A stretch of DNA of 64,000 nt from Mesostigma viride (GCA_009746045.1 RPFO01000246.1:3453353-3517352), one strand, 5' to 3'; counted from the stretch's first letter, positions 1 to 25,540 are shown. The notes: a model not told the origin generated them from the letters alone. Numbers and translations are program-made.

Positions 1-119
1 GCATATTTTAAGTTCTACCGCCCCTGCGCGAAATTGTGCATCATCCAGGCCGCATGTGCCGTGTGCCAGAACGGGTACTACCATAGTGCGTTGAGATATC
101 CGTCCCAGCAGCAAGAACA

Positions 120-324
120 AGGGACAAAGGGACTTATCAGCCGGGACACAGAGACAGACGGCAGAAAAGGGACAGGTGGCAGAAATGGGATAGGTGACAG
201 TGCAAAGGGACAGATGGCATAAAAGTACAGGTGGCAGAACGAAGGGACAGATGGCAGAAAACGGACAGGTGGCAGAACAAAGGGGAAGAACAAAGGGGCA
301 GAACAAATGGGCAACGGGACATAC
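120..324. repeat. Degenerate minisatellite in MKS1 intron
   Basis: Imperfect copies of a 16-20 base unit around GGGACAGATGGCAGAA. It lies downstream (in gene sense) of the last MKS1 exon visible. No further MKS1 exon could be recognised in bases 1-324. Confidence 0.7.
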
Positions 325-13759
<13,435 letters not shown>

Positions 13760-15030
13760 TTGTTATAGGCAGGCCAGTCAAGCAGATGTCAGTTGCCGAC
13801 TGCGACGCTCATACCTAGTCCCTCGGTTACTGCAACAGTCGTTAGACATGCGTCTCCCACCGGGGCATCATCCAGCCACCAATTCTTGAAGAAGATAACC
13901 TGCCATTAATAGTTTAATATTTCATAACAAATTCAAATAACTCCGATCCCTAAAGCCTTTCAACGCTCTTTAGTACAAGATTTTTGCACGTACATGTGGC
14001 AAGAGTCCGATTCTCGAAAAAAAAGGCACAATCTGAAACACCGGAGACGAAGCAAAGCATCGACCCCATCCTTATACGAAGACCTCCCGATCAATTAGTA
14101 GTATATCTTTTGATCTCCAACCAGCTAATCCACGGACTCAGAATCCCTCCAGTCTGATATCAGGACGTACTTGATAAGTGCATTAATTTCGTCGTTGCTG
14201 CTCTGGCCAAGTTATTAGTATTATTGACTGCATTCGCCCCACTGTAATTTGTCGCCACTTACCACTCGCCATTATTTAAGAGTATTTTCAAGCCAACGTA
14301 AGAGTATTTTCAAGCCAACGTAGACCAACCTAGACCAACATGCCAGGCTTCGAAGTTGTCCTTCCCGCCAATACCGCTCGTTACGCCCTGAGCCCCTGAC
14401 TTCAACCGTACCCCATATGTACGAGGACACCCATCACCCAACTGTACGTGGTTAGTGCTAGAGAAGTCTTGGGCCTATTCATTGTGCTAATTCCTATATG
14501 CAGGCTTATCAGCAAACTGTTGATTCACTTGACTGATGCAGCGAGAATGCGAGATCAGCCGGCTGCCGGAACACAATTTGTCTGTCATCCGAGGTCCCAA
14601 ATGCGGGGGGCGGCAGTTTTAATTTAGTCCAGCAAGACGTACCTTTGAGTCCGAGCTATGGCAGTCCAACCACTTCATCCCACATCACCATATCGTCGGT
14701 TCATATGCAAAGGGCAGAATAACCAAGCAATAAAAGAAAAAATTAACCTTTACACGAGCGCCAGGCTAATCCTTCAAGGATAATGCAGGGATGCATTCTT
14801 CATTTTTCCAAGAATCGCAGCCGGGGATAGACTCTTCGCCAGTCGGCTTAGCACAAAAACAGACCATGTGCCAGGGCAAGACATTACGGTGCTCATCGCT
14901 TATAACTGAAAACCGTGCTTCCATGTGTTGTCAGTATCGGAAACTATCTAGATTCATTGTGCATCGTTGATGGGCACGCTAGAATAAGTCATATCTACGC
15001 CGAGGCTGCAGTAATCCATACAACAGGGAC
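13760..15030. promoter_or_regulatory. Intergenic region between divergent MKS1 and MOT2 starts
   Basis: The MKS1 start (13759, minus) and MOT2 start (15031, plus) face away from each other across about 1270 bases, so both promoters should lie here. The DNA is more AT-rich and far less repetitive than the flanking introns. A direct repeat of AAGAGTATTTTCAAGCCAAC occurs near 14280-14322. No TATA box or known factor site can be assigned with confidence. Confidence 0.5.
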
Positions 15031-17712
15031 ATGGATATATTTTCTGGCAGCTTCGTCGTTCTTGTGGTCATTTGCATTGCCTGCCTGGCCTGCAAACGCT
15101 TTGAGGTTAAAGAGGATACATCCAAGTCTTTCGTTCGTTTCCAGCGCAACTATTTAGTGGTGTACTTGCTGGCTCTTGGTAAGCTATCTGGCCACCATGA
15201 TGCTGGCGGGTTTCTTCGTGGGCGCTGTGAGGCATGGCTTATGTTTGAACTTTTGTGATGACGGCCACTTAAATGGTCGAATTTCGTGACGGATGCACTC
15301 ATGGCGGATGTTGGCGTCTGGGTGTTCTGTCCGTTGCACACGTGCAGCTGCGGACTGGCTACAGGGCCCGTACGTGTACGCCTTGTACGATCACTATGGA
15401 TACACCCGGGGCGAGATTGCCGTTTTCTTTATCGCTGGCTACATCTCCAGTCTTCTGTTCGGGACTTTATGTGGACTGCTTGCCGACACATTGTAAGCTT
15501 TTGTTATGTATTTCCCATCAATGATTGGGGGGATGGCTTTCCAGACATGGACTGCCAGAATGTAAGGCTATATACCGACGAGCGTTATCCGCACAAATTC
15601 TACGTATCGTGGCAGCATCTTTCACAATGCCATACAATTCACAGACCTTCTTCACTTGCTGCACAGTTTGCAGGAAATTGAGACGACATGATATCAACGA
15701 GGAAACCAGAGCAGGCCAGAATTTCGACATGCTGATTCTATACAGGCATGCCAGTGCGAGTGCCGCCGTTTCCGCGGGTGCTCCCACCCCTAGTGCCGGG
15801 CATACCCGGGCATGTGCGGGAGTGTGTGGATGTGGCTGGTTGCTAGCTGCACAACGGACAGCCCAACTGGGTCCGCTCACCTGCAGTGGGCGGCTGCTAG
15901 AATTATGGATTACGATATGTCAGACGACGCGCCGCCCTCACAAAGTCTCGTAACTGGCGGGCAGGTGGTCGTGCGGGTGGGCGGGTACCTTCTGCGGTAG
16001 TCCTGTGAATTTTAAATATTTCATTCTTGTCTGGCCCCTAGCCTACGAATTTGCTTGGGCTACCTCAACCGTGTCCTTCCGACTCCAGTGTGGGCGTGGC
16101 CATGAATGGCATCCTCTCTGTGGGGATGGAAATGTCACAGTATCCTGTGTATTGGATTCTTTCTTATTCCAGACTTGGTCCCCCACCTGCTTCCTTTGTC
16201 CGGCAACTGCTGCCCCCCTTTTGTTACATCTGTCCTTATCTGTCTGTGTACCCCCTCCCACCGCTACACCCGCCCCGCCCCCCCCCCTCCCCCTCCAAAC
16301 GCACGACACACACATCCTCTTCCTCACTACACCCGCACCGCGCCCACGCGCTCACGCACCCACCCACCATCACGCCCCACCCACACCCACTCCCCATCGC
16401 CATACACCACACTGCACCCACCAACTTCTAACAACTACGTCCACGACCGCAACCACAACCACAACCACAACCACAACCACAACCACAACCACAACCACAA
16501 CCACAATCACAACCACAACCACAACCACAACCACAACCACAACCATGCTCCGAAGTGGCCGCAAGAAGATCTGCCTCCTCTACTGCTGCGCCTACTCCAT
16601 CGGCTGCGCGACCAAGCACTTCAATAACACACCCATCCTCATGCTAGGGCGTGTGTGCGCGGGCGTGTCCACTTCCATCCTCTTCTCCGCGTTTGAGGCG
16701 TGGATGGTTTCGCAGCACAACAAGGTGAGTGGCCCGCTTGGGAATGAACCAGGGGAGGGGCTATTGTGTGGCACTAGGCACAGCAAGGGGAGGCGTGGAT
16801 CGTCTCCCAGCACAAGGAGAAGAGTGATCCGTGTGGGAAACAACAAGGTGAGCAGCCCGCTTGGGGGAGAGCCAGGTGCGCGGCCATTGTGTGGCACCAC
16901 AAGAGGAAACGAAGATGGGATGGTCTACCGGCACAACATCGGGAGGCCTGGATGGTCTACCGGCACAACAAGGGGAGGCCTGGATGGTCTACCACCACAA
17001 CAAGGGGAGGCCTGGATGGTCTACCACCACAACAAGGGCAGGCCTGGGTGGTCTACCACCACAACAAGGGGAGTGGTGGATGTATGGCGCGCCGACATCA
17101 GTGGCTAGGGTGGAAGAGAAGCAGTCGGTGAGCAGCCATGAGGTGCAGTGCGGGCAGTTGATAGGGTTGGAGGGGCACACAAGAGCATGTTAGCACAAAT
17201 GACGTGGAGTACTGGTTGTACCGAATCGAGGGATGGGGCGTGTGTGTTGATGGCTTCCGGCATGGGGAAGCAAAGGATCTGCCAGGGTGGGGTAGGGTGG
17301 AGTGCGAAGCTCGTGGTTTGTAGTTTGTGGGTAACCCGTCTCCCTCCCAGAAGGCATGATGGGGCAGCATTGGTCGTGCTCTTCTGCACCTGTGATGACC
17401 TTGCCACTTGGTGGCGCAGGCACGGCCGGTCATTCACGCTCTTGCGCCTGTGGTTTATGCGCCAGCATGACACCCCACTGGCGCAAGTGCCCCCACATTC
17501 ACGCCGAATCTCTTGACCCATCAGCGGAAGTGCTCCCGTGGCTGTCACTGACCAGTAGCGTTACGCGTTCAAGCCAAGCTTGATTGTAGACCTGTTGCCC
17601 TGACATGCTTGCAAAAGCCCACTCTTAACCTTCCCCCCCTTGTCCATCCTTTCCCTTCCCCCGTTTCACCTTTCTCCCCCCCTTCCCCCCCCTTCCCCCC
17701 CCTTCCCCCCCC

Positions 17713-17747
<35 letters not shown>

Positions 17748-20700
17748 TCCCCGCCTCATTCTGCCAGCACATGTTCAAGTCGGACTGGCTGTCGCTCACG
17801 TTCGGCACCACTACGCTGTACAACGCGGTCGTGGCCATCTTGTCGGGGATCGTCGCCAACGTGGTTGTGGACTGGGCGGGGCTCAACCTCGTCGTCCCCT
17901 TCGACCTGGCGATCTGCGCGCTGGTGCTGTGCGGCACCGCGATCGTGGCGGGGTGGGAGGAGAACTACGGCCTCGGCGCGCAGGCGGACGTGAAGCAGAT
18001 CCTGCAGGGCGGCATGCACTCACTCTGGAATGGTAGGGCATGCCTTGTACTGGCCTTGGATAGGGATGCTGAGAATATCTCTTGGTGTTGAGAAACATCC
18101 GAGACATCTCTTTTCCCCTGGGGCGGTGCGGTTCTGCTGTGTGGAGTGTGGGGTTCTTTGCATGACAAGGTTCCGAGGAACTGCGATCTCTCGGAACCTT
18201 GCCCCGGCGATTTCATATCTACTGTCCAGCCCGTGTCCGTTGCCCAGCCACTGTTGTAGGTTGGTATCCATGTAAGTGATGGCAAGAGGCCTGGCGTGTA
18301 ATCGTGTGACAATGTTGTACCGCAAACACTCTTGGCAGATTGATGGTGCATGGCGGAGCATCTACCAGTATTGACTAGCAGAAGAGGAACAGGGTCTGTG
18401 GATGTTGGTATGTGTAGCGTTGGTGTGCTAGCATATTACATGATCCGAGGAGCAGTCAGCGGGGGGAAGGAGGGGGGGGGGGGGAGGGGAGAGAGAATCG
18501 CGGCAGACCCAGGAGGAAGCAGACTGCGCCTGAAGAGATAGAGATGTGTAGCATCCACAAATGGGAGGGAGGCAGGGAGGCAGAGTGACGGGTGGCAGTC
18601 GATGGTCAAAGTGAGTGAGTAAAGGACATCAAGGAAGTACAGCCATCCTGGCCATCTATGTGTGCAGTTACCTGCCGGGCAGTGTGGTGCGCATGTGCAC
18701 GGAGTTACGGTACCTGGCTCCTATCTGCGGACTCGTGGGATTTCACAATCTTTTCCAGGAAAGGGGCTCTGCCTCTACAATGATATATGCAGCATGGTTC
18801 GCTCGCGTACTGTTTTATTTTGATACATGCTTTGCTCGCATCCCCTGTTGGCCCGGTCTATCAGAGACTGCTCTCCTTGCTTATTCTAGAGCTCCCTTTC
18901 TTGTCTAGTCTGGTTATTACTTCTTGTTCTATCCAGCGCCTGCTGCACGTGCGAGTTGACCACCTTGTCCTGTTCTCTACTTATCCTCTGATCGTGTGAA
19001 TATATGTGGAGGTCACCGAGCACAGTCAACTCAAACAAAAAAAGATTGTTATTTACTGGTACTTTTCATTCGGTTTGTGTGCCCGGCTCCTACTCTGTTT
19101 GCGCGCTTTCCTCGCGGTGGTTGCCCTGCGTACCTCTCCACATCTGCCGAGTCATCCACAGACCAACGCATCTTGCTGCTTGGCCTCGTGCAGTCACTCT
19201 TCGAGGGCTCCATGTACACGTTCGTGTTCCTGTGGACGCCCTCCCTGCAGGTGAAACCACGTGACAAACATCGCCATGCACTGCTGGCGCATACCGACAC
19301 CACACTTGCACACAGAAGTGGATGGATTCTGTTACACGTTCACACACCTGAAATCTGAGCACAGGGGCTGTGCTGTGCGCGTAGGCAGCCTGCTTGTACT
19401 GTGCTGCTACTGCGTTCAGTCATCATATCGTCTTACTTGAATTTGTATCTCATGTAACACTTTTATGCTAGCAGTCATTACTCTTGGTTGGGGTGAATCA
19501 CATTTGTTGGGAGGCAGGCCAGGCAGAGGCGAGTGGCACTATGTAATGGGAGCGGAGGGCTGCCAGCTGCCCCTGCCGCTTCTGCTCTCTCCCTGACACC
19601 CGTCACAGACAGGTGGCACATGCGAAGGTGCGGACAGCGGGAACACCCGGACATGCTCGCTCCAGAGGGTGCTCTCCAGTCCCACCCCCCTGTGACCTGT
19701 GTGCTCACGTGCATAGGCCCAGGCAACAATCCGTCTTAGCTGCCGTCAGCTGCATGGCTGTCGTCATACTGCTAAGAGAATATCCCATGGCGGTCCTTGG
19801 TGGCGTGGCCGTATACTACAAGTTGCTGCCTGTTGGACCTTACTGTTAGTGTAGTGCGCTACTTGCGTGCGCCTCACCCGTTGACTCACCCGCTCCAACC
19901 GCAGGCGGGCGGCCAGCACATCCCCCATGGGCTCGTCTTCGCCTGCTTCATGGTCTGCATCATGATCGGCAGCACGGTCGCCTCCATACTGCTGCACGGC
20001 CACGACACCGCGCTGGCGTCCGGCACTGCCCACGCCCACGCTCACACGCGCGAGTCACCCCGCGAGTCCTCCGATGGGTCATCCACGTCCATCGTCAACA
20101 ACTCGCCATCCTCGTCATCAGCCTCCCTGCTGCTGCTGCCAAAGGGCGGGGGTGGGGGCGGGGTGGCCGCAGCTGCTCCCCCCTCGGGTCCTGGGGGGGT
20201 GTCCACCCGGCGACATGCCGCCTCATGGCACCGGGTGTACGTAAACCGTCCACCGGAGAGTTATTTGCGGTTTGTGTTCCTGCTGGCGTCCGCGGCCATG
20301 ATGGCGGCTGCCATGACTGAGGTGTGTGATATAGCTTTGCAGTGCGGTAGCATTTGTAAGGCGAAACACTCTTTGTTTTGTAGTGTTGGCGGTGGGGACA
20401 ATAGCAGCTGCAGCCAGGGGGCATGGGATATGGGTCTTGGGGGGGACCCAGCTAGTCTGGATGTACATAGTATTTGTCAGCACAGTAGAGCCAGTGGATT
20501 ATTGAAAGCCTGGGTTGCGGTTGCCTTGCCAAGCTATCATGGTTAATTGGCAGGCTAGGGGAAGTTGATTTTTGTGCTGGTTGATTTATGGGGGTAGTGA
20601 GGGTGGGTAGGGCAGGAGGAACGCATAGCATGCCCACTGTAGTGGCATTTGGCGCGGTGATGGTTGTGGCCCCAGGTTTACCAAGACACGGAGTTAGGGC

Positions 20701-23047
20701 CCTAGGGTAGGAGAACTCAGCACTGCCACTTTATAAGGCCCCCCCAGCGTTGTCCCCCAGCGCTTCTCTTTCCCATGCCATCCATGAATACGGATGCATG
20801 ATTTCGTGAGCGTGACGAATGCTGCAATGATGACCGCAGATCATGCCAGAGGTGGGCTCAGATCGCAGATCATGCCAGAGGTGGGCACCAGTTGACTGGT
20901 GGCTGGTGTACTGCAGTTTCTTGGGTCCCAGAGGGCAGGAGGGGCACTTGGAATTTGTGAAAAGGACCTGCAAGCGGCTACTTGGCAGCTCAGTGCGTGG
21001 ATTGTTTAACAGCTTTGGACACAGTCATGAGCACCGGGTACATGCAAGTGTGCTTGCACTGGGATGCACCGGACGCAAACAGGTGGCGGTTTGGCTGCTG
21101 GTGGCTTCCTGGCTGTGCCACGGCGAAGCATGTACCTATTTGCACCAAGGTTGTCTCATGGATATTCGCACCAAGGGTGGGATCTCGGAATGGTCACGCT
21201 GGGGTCCGATCCCATCGCACGTAGCTAATGCATACATGGCTTCGCGTCACCGCGGGCGGTTCAGCTAAAAGTATGCATTTGCGCTGAGTTGGCTACACTA
21301 CATACTTGGTGGTCGTCGGCTGATGGCCAGGGTGTCTTGTCCTGCTGATGGCCAGGGTGTCATTGATGGTCCGTGTTCCGCTGATGGGTTTGCCCCTGTC
21401 CTGTTAATGGTCCGTGTCGTGTGCGTGCAGAACACGTTCACGTTGCTGCTGGCGTTCTTTGTGTTCGAGACGTGTGTGGGCATCTTCTGGCCCTCCCAGA
21501 TGAAGCTGCGCAGCCAGTGAGTGCTTTCGCGCGTGCCACCGCCCTGGATGCCGCTGTGCCCTGCATGGTGATGACTGTGTCTAACGCTACCACCACTCTG
21601 TGCTACCTGTCGTTGTGTTTGCGTGGAACATGGCAGACTGCAGCGGTGGTCACTGTAACAGGCATGCACTGCCATGGAAGCTGCATGGGGTTGGTTAATA
21701 ATAATGTTGAGTATGGATTTCTTATAAAATAGGTATTCTCCTTTTGGAGCAGACTGACGTGTTCCAGAAGCCTTTCTTCAGTGCCCAGTGGTCCTGTTGC
21801 ATCATCTCGTAAGATGAAAAGCTTGCGCCCCTGCAGCCTTGCACTTGAGGGGCCCATGGGCACTGATGGGGTGTTAAGAATTACTTTACCCCGGTAAAAA
21901 TCAATCGAGGCTCTCTCCAAGGCTTTGGCGAGATACAGCAAAGAGGCTACTTAGTCGCTTTTTCCATGAACCATGTGGAGACATTTTTTTGTGCTTAAAT
22001 AGGGTTTTGCTGGGTTTTGGTAGCACGTCGTTAGAATTGATTGCACTGCACAACATTTGTCATGCCACGCCCCGGGGTGATCACCCTGGCTTATGTTTTT
22101 TTATCTGCTGGCTGCCATGGTCCCCCACCCCATTGCGCCAGGTACGTCCCTGAGGAGTTCCGCACGTCCCTGATGGTCTTCTTCCGCATTCCCCTGAACA
22201 TGATCGTCGTCATGGTGCTGCTAAAGGTACAGGGCCTTACCATGAGCTTTCAGTGTTTGCTATTAGTGGGCTATCTGTGCACTGGGATGGTCATGGTGCT
22301 GCTGAAGGTACAGGGATTCTAGTAATTGGGGGTCTTGGCACGTATTATTAGTGCTCACTAGTACTCTATCGGCGCATTTCTGTTACCGTGGTAAGAGTTA
22401 GGTTAATATTGTGCGGAAACCTTTTGCCACTCGGCTTCTAAGGCTCCGCACAATATTACCAGCGATAACCACTCACTGGTCAACCAAAGTGCATGCGCGC
22501 AGCCTTTGGTTGACCAGCGAGTGGTTATCGCTGGTAATATTTGTGCGGAACCTTAGAAGCCGAGTGGCAAAAGGTTTCCGCACAAGATTAACCTAACTGT
22601 AAGGGCCCTTGACATGTGCTTTCGTTGGCTTCTGCTCAGTGGGCTATTGCTGCAATTTCCTTACAGAGTTGCACAAACTACATGAATCGAAATCACGTAT
22701 GTTTTTTATGCTGTCCCCCTATATCACATTATTCCTTTCCCCCTGAAATTGTTTCTCCTTCTCCACCTCATGTTTCTTGCTGCCCCTGTAGCTCCTGAGG
22801 TTGTGCCCCCCCATGTCATTCGTAACAAACTTCCCTCTAACACTCTGCCTTCCCACGCTGCCCATTTCCCATCTCATCGCGGTGGGCCCCCCAGGCCGGC
22901 TCCCTCAAGACCAGCACCGTGTATGCGTTCTGTGCGGCATGGCTCATGCTGGCGGCTGTGTGCCAGCAGATGCTGCTGTCGCTCTTCAAGAAGGCCCATC
23001 GGCACCCGCACACATCGCAGCCGGTGGGTTGCGTGGCCTTGAACTGA
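15031..23047 (+). CDS. MOT2: MFSD5/MOT2-type molybdate-anion transporter (major facilitator superfamily), 9 exons
   Basis: Exons: 15031-15178, 15348-15492, 16556-16724, 17768-18032, 19162-19250, 19905-20321, 21431-21516, 22142-22226, 22895-23047 (TGA). All phases agree and give 518 aa. It should be a plasma-membrane carrier with about 12 membrane spans importing molybdate for molybdenum cofactor. Family landmarks: RFQRNYLVVYLLAL then DWLQGPYVYALYDHYG (residues about 50-65), LADTFGRKK (loop 2-3, joined across introns), LMLGRVCAG, LLFSAFEAW-like ILFSAFEAWM, GWEENYG, LLLGLVQSLFEGSMYTFVFLWTP, ETCVGIFWPS and PEEFRTSLMVFFRIPLN. Human MFSD5 has close equivalents in the same order. Exon 6 carries an unusual His/Ser/Gly-rich loop (about residues 303-378). 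Its partner start, MKS1, is divergent. The donors of exons 3 and 8 are tandemly duplicated. Confidence 0.93.
16446..16545. repeat. (AACCAC)n hexanucleotide repeat
   Basis: About 16 copies of AACCAC on the plus strand, ending 11 bases before the acceptor of MOT2 exon 3 (AG at 16554-16555). It sits where a pyrimidine tract would be expected. Confidence 0.95.
16700..17075 (+). repeat. Tandem copies of MOT2 exon 3 end and donor, followed by 32-bp units
   Basis: The exon ends ...TGGATGGTTTCGCAGCACAACAAG|GTGAGT at 16724. A related donor, AACAACAAG|GTGAGC, lies 123 bases on (exon end 16847), with the downstream CCCGCTTGGG and ATTGTGTGGCAC blocks also copied. Then five units about 32 bases apart (16921, 16953, 16985, 17017, 17049) repeat TGGATGGTCTACC then CACAACAAGG, resembling the exon's WMVSQHNK codons. 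The reading frame stays open from the exon to 17108. Confidence 0.85.
17640..17767. repeat. C-rich tract forming a splice acceptor
   Basis: TTCCCCCC units pass into a run of about 33 C bases, then CTCTCCCC and TGCCAG at the acceptor of MOT2 exon 4. It is an expanded polypyrimidine tract. Confidence 0.9.
22205..22320 (+). repeat. Duplicated end and donor of MOT2 exon 8
   Basis: GTCATGGTGCTGCTAAAG|GTACAGG (exon end 22226) recurs as GTCATGGTGCTGCTGAAG|GTACAGG (exon end 22307), 81 bases downstream. Using the second donor would add 27 codons in frame, mostly hydrophobic, with no stop. A TAG follows four codons after the second donor. Confidence 0.88.
22397..22597. mobile_element. Foldback element (MITE-like) in MOT2 intron 8
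   Basis: Two arms of about 95-100 bases are near-perfect inverted copies, starting GTTAGGTTAATATTGTGCGG and meeting around GCATGCGCGC. The outer ends are GTTAGGTTAA and TTAACCTAAC. There is no coding capacity. A possible flanking GTAAG on both sides is off by one base, so a target duplication is not settled. Confidence 0.85.
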
Positions 23048-23861
23048 TCACAGCGACCACTTTGCCAAAGGGGCCGCCCTCACGAACCGTAGGGTTGCTG
23101 CGCTTGACAGCCAACCTGTATACATATCAGGTTGTCTCATTGATGTTGAGCGTGTGCTGGTGGTCTCGTTGATATCAGGATCTCCATCCGACTTCTTGAA
23201 TAGTGCATTTGTTTTTAGAAGTTTAGTTTTATGGATATATTTTCGGGGTAATTACTGCTCCACACTCCACCTGTGCCGCCCGGCGTGTTGCTGCAGCACC
23301 CCATAGTGCCACGGAGCATCGCTCGTGGTTTGGCTGCCTCTTGCTCTTTCATTGGCGCCAAGATGGACGGGTTGATGATTTGGCCACGTCCATGGGCTCA
23401 ATTGTCGATGACATGAATCTGCTCCGATTCCCACTAAGGTAGGGTCACCATTCTCATAAATTGTTACCTGGCTTTTATGTATTTTTTTGCTCAACCTGGT
23501 TGTTTGTTGGGTGTTGCACCCAGGAGCAGAAGCTGGCCCCTGATGCGGGCGAGATGGAGCCGTAGACTACCCAGCTGGCTTAACTTGCTGCCAAGGCCGT
23601 TGGACCCTTTTATAAGAGGGCATCAGCCCTTCTTGAGCCACCATGGGATTCTGCATCATGTGTTGGCGGTGGCAAAGAGAGTGTTCAGCTCTGCCCGATG
23701 ACCACCTGGTCGTCATAAACCTAGATGGGCCCCGCAACATTGTCTGACCCCCCCACCCTTCCTACCAAGGGTGCACACACCTTTGTTAAGCACTTGAGAC
23801 AACTATTCCTGGACGCATTCATTTACATGTAACTGCGTCGTAAGTATGTGTCGTAGTAAGT
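23048..23861. other. Intergenic, 3' side of MOT2
   Basis: Holds the MOT2 3' UTR and polyadenylation region, which I cannot place exactly. Short frames near 23250-23700 show no family resemblance. I see no further gene here. Confidence 0.4.
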
Positions 23862-24056
23862 ATTAATTAATTAATTAAGAACATAACTCCGTTGGGAGCT
23901 TATGTAATACATAGCCCTGAGAGGGGCATATGCTTTGTAGTACATGAGCTGCAACCTGCAGGTTTAATTTTTTAACCTGCGGGTGGGGGTTTGTAATCCG
24001 CCACCTGCTCTGGGTGCACAAGGTGCACGTGCACCACAATGATTAATTAATTAATT
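23862..24056 (-). mobile_element. LINE 3'-end fragment with TTAA tail
   Basis: Starts as (TTAA)n then GAACATAACTCCGTTGGGAG, and includes TGCACAAGGTGCACGTGCAC. Related copies occur at 50280-50480 (opposite strand), 50550-50735, 47225-47350 and 46741-46800. The (TTAA)n side corresponds to the 3' tail of the ORF1-bearing LINE at 48480-50480, so this copy points to the minus strand. Confidence 0.7.
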
Positions 24057-24097
24057 AAGAACATAACTCAGTTGGGAGTATATGTAGCACCTATCTC

Positions 24098-25480
24098 TGA
24101 GCCACGAGCCACGAGGTAGCCATGGCTGACGGCGGAGCTCATAACTGTCACGTTTGGGCACCAAATTCGGCCGTGAATATCACAATTGCTTCTTCTTTCT
24201 AAGTGATGTTAGACGCCGCAAGGCCCGCACCTTCAAGGAACAGCTAGTAGAGGACATGGGGGGCCTCGGCCTCTCCGTGATTTGGAAGAAGATGATGGAC
24301 AAGGCCAAGTGGGCCCAGGTCATAGAGGACAATGAGCCCCCCCCAGTGGGGAAGCGCCCGCGTGTGCAATCCCGCGGGAGGCACGCCAGATAGCCTAGAT
24401 AGACGTTGTAGTTAGAATGCTGTTAGATAGATGTAGTATGTAGCCAATGTAGATAGATTAGACCGGTAGGAATGTTGCACCCATCCATCCATCCATCGGG
24501 GTTAATGCTCCGTGACTCCCCAACGGGAGCACGAGTCTAATTAATTAATTAATTAATTTCTAAGAAGCACACGCTGATATAATTTTCCGAAGCTATTACG
24601 CAAGATATGGCGAGCAAACGCTCCTCCGCGCAACGCAGCCTGCATGGCGGCTGCACTCAGCCATGAAAATACGTCTGCAGCTCCGGCTGCAGCTTCGCCC
24701 TCTGGCCCAGACGGCGCCACGAGCCGGAAGCCCTAGTGGTCGCCCAGCCCCCCGGGCCTACCTCGCCCGCAGCGTCGCCTGAACCCAAGCGCAGTCGCCC
24801 TGCCGAGCCAACTTACAACTTTGACGCCAGCCAGCCCGGCTTTTTTGACAAGCTCAGCCACGATCGTATCCTGGCAGGCCTGCGTGTTCTTTGGATCGCA
24901 CACCTCGCTTCTTGAACTGTGCAAGCAGCTCTTCATCCAGGGTCGCCCGGCCTCTTCGATTCTTGCCAGAGGCGCCAGTACACTTTCAACCCACATATCC
25001 CCAACCTCCGCCCCCCCCTTCCAGCAATACGCCCTCTTTTCCCTCCTTGGACGCTCCCTCGAGGAGCTTTGGCCCCCCAAGCCCCTCACCACCACCTTAA
25101 CCGAATCCTCCATCCGCTCACTCCTTAAGGAGGCCCTCGACCAGCACGTGGCCCCCATCGCTGCAGATGTGGCGGCCATGGGCGGCACGCTGACTGCCGA
25201 GCTCCCCCTCCTCTCCACCATCTCCACCGCCACCTCCACCCTCCTCGCCTCCTCGACCGCCACTACCCCCTCAGGAGGACTCCGCCGCCATCACCGCCCA
25301 GCTCCGCGACATCGACCAGCGCCTCAAGGACAATGCCATCGCCATCGAGGTCCTGCAAAACACCGCAGGCCTCACCGCCCAGGCGGTGAAGGACATTTCT
25401 GCCAAGCCAGCCCTTTCTGGCCCGGCTGGCGATGCTCCTCCCACCCAGACGTCTGGGCGGACATGCCTGTGTTTTTTTAC
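24098..25480 (+). pseudogene. LINE copy: 5' UTR and degenerate ORF1
   Basis: The leader (repeated GAGCCACGA, then GAGCTCATAACT...) and the ORF1 start ATGGCGAGCAAACG at 24607 match the intact copy at 48480-49995. The ORF1 is broken by frameshifts and stops from its first 15 codons. It loses similarity near 25475, before the nucleic-acid-binding end. The leader is split by the nested insertion at 24204-24556. Confidence 0.8.
24204..24556 (+). mobile_element. Nested 5'-truncated LINE tail with 8-bp target duplication
   Basis: A 353-base insertion sits inside the leader of another LINE. It is flanked by TTTCTAAG at 24196-24203 and again at 24557-24564. It encodes the last codons of an ORF2 (ending in KRPRVQSRGRHAR, stop at 24393), a 3' UTR and a (TTAA)n tail. 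Truncated 5' end, repeated tail and short target duplication are the marks of target-primed reverse transcription. Confidence 0.85.
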
Positions 25481-25540
25481 AGCGCGATACATCGCGTTGT
25501 AGGGTTAGAACGCGATGTATCGCGTTGTAATCTGACAACT
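25476..25540. repeat. Inverted CGCGATACATCGCG motif pair
   Basis: GCGCGATACATCGCGTTGTA and AACGCGATGTATCGCGTTGT form a short inverted repeat. A third, diverged copy lies at 31246-31272 (TTACAACGCGATATATCGAC). They may be end motifs of a DNA transposon now split by LINE insertions. This is inference. Confidence 0.5.

Noticed and set aside
23862-24092. tRNA-derived SINE
   Set aside because: No A and B box pair or tRNA fold seen. The sequence matches the 3' end of the local LINE instead.
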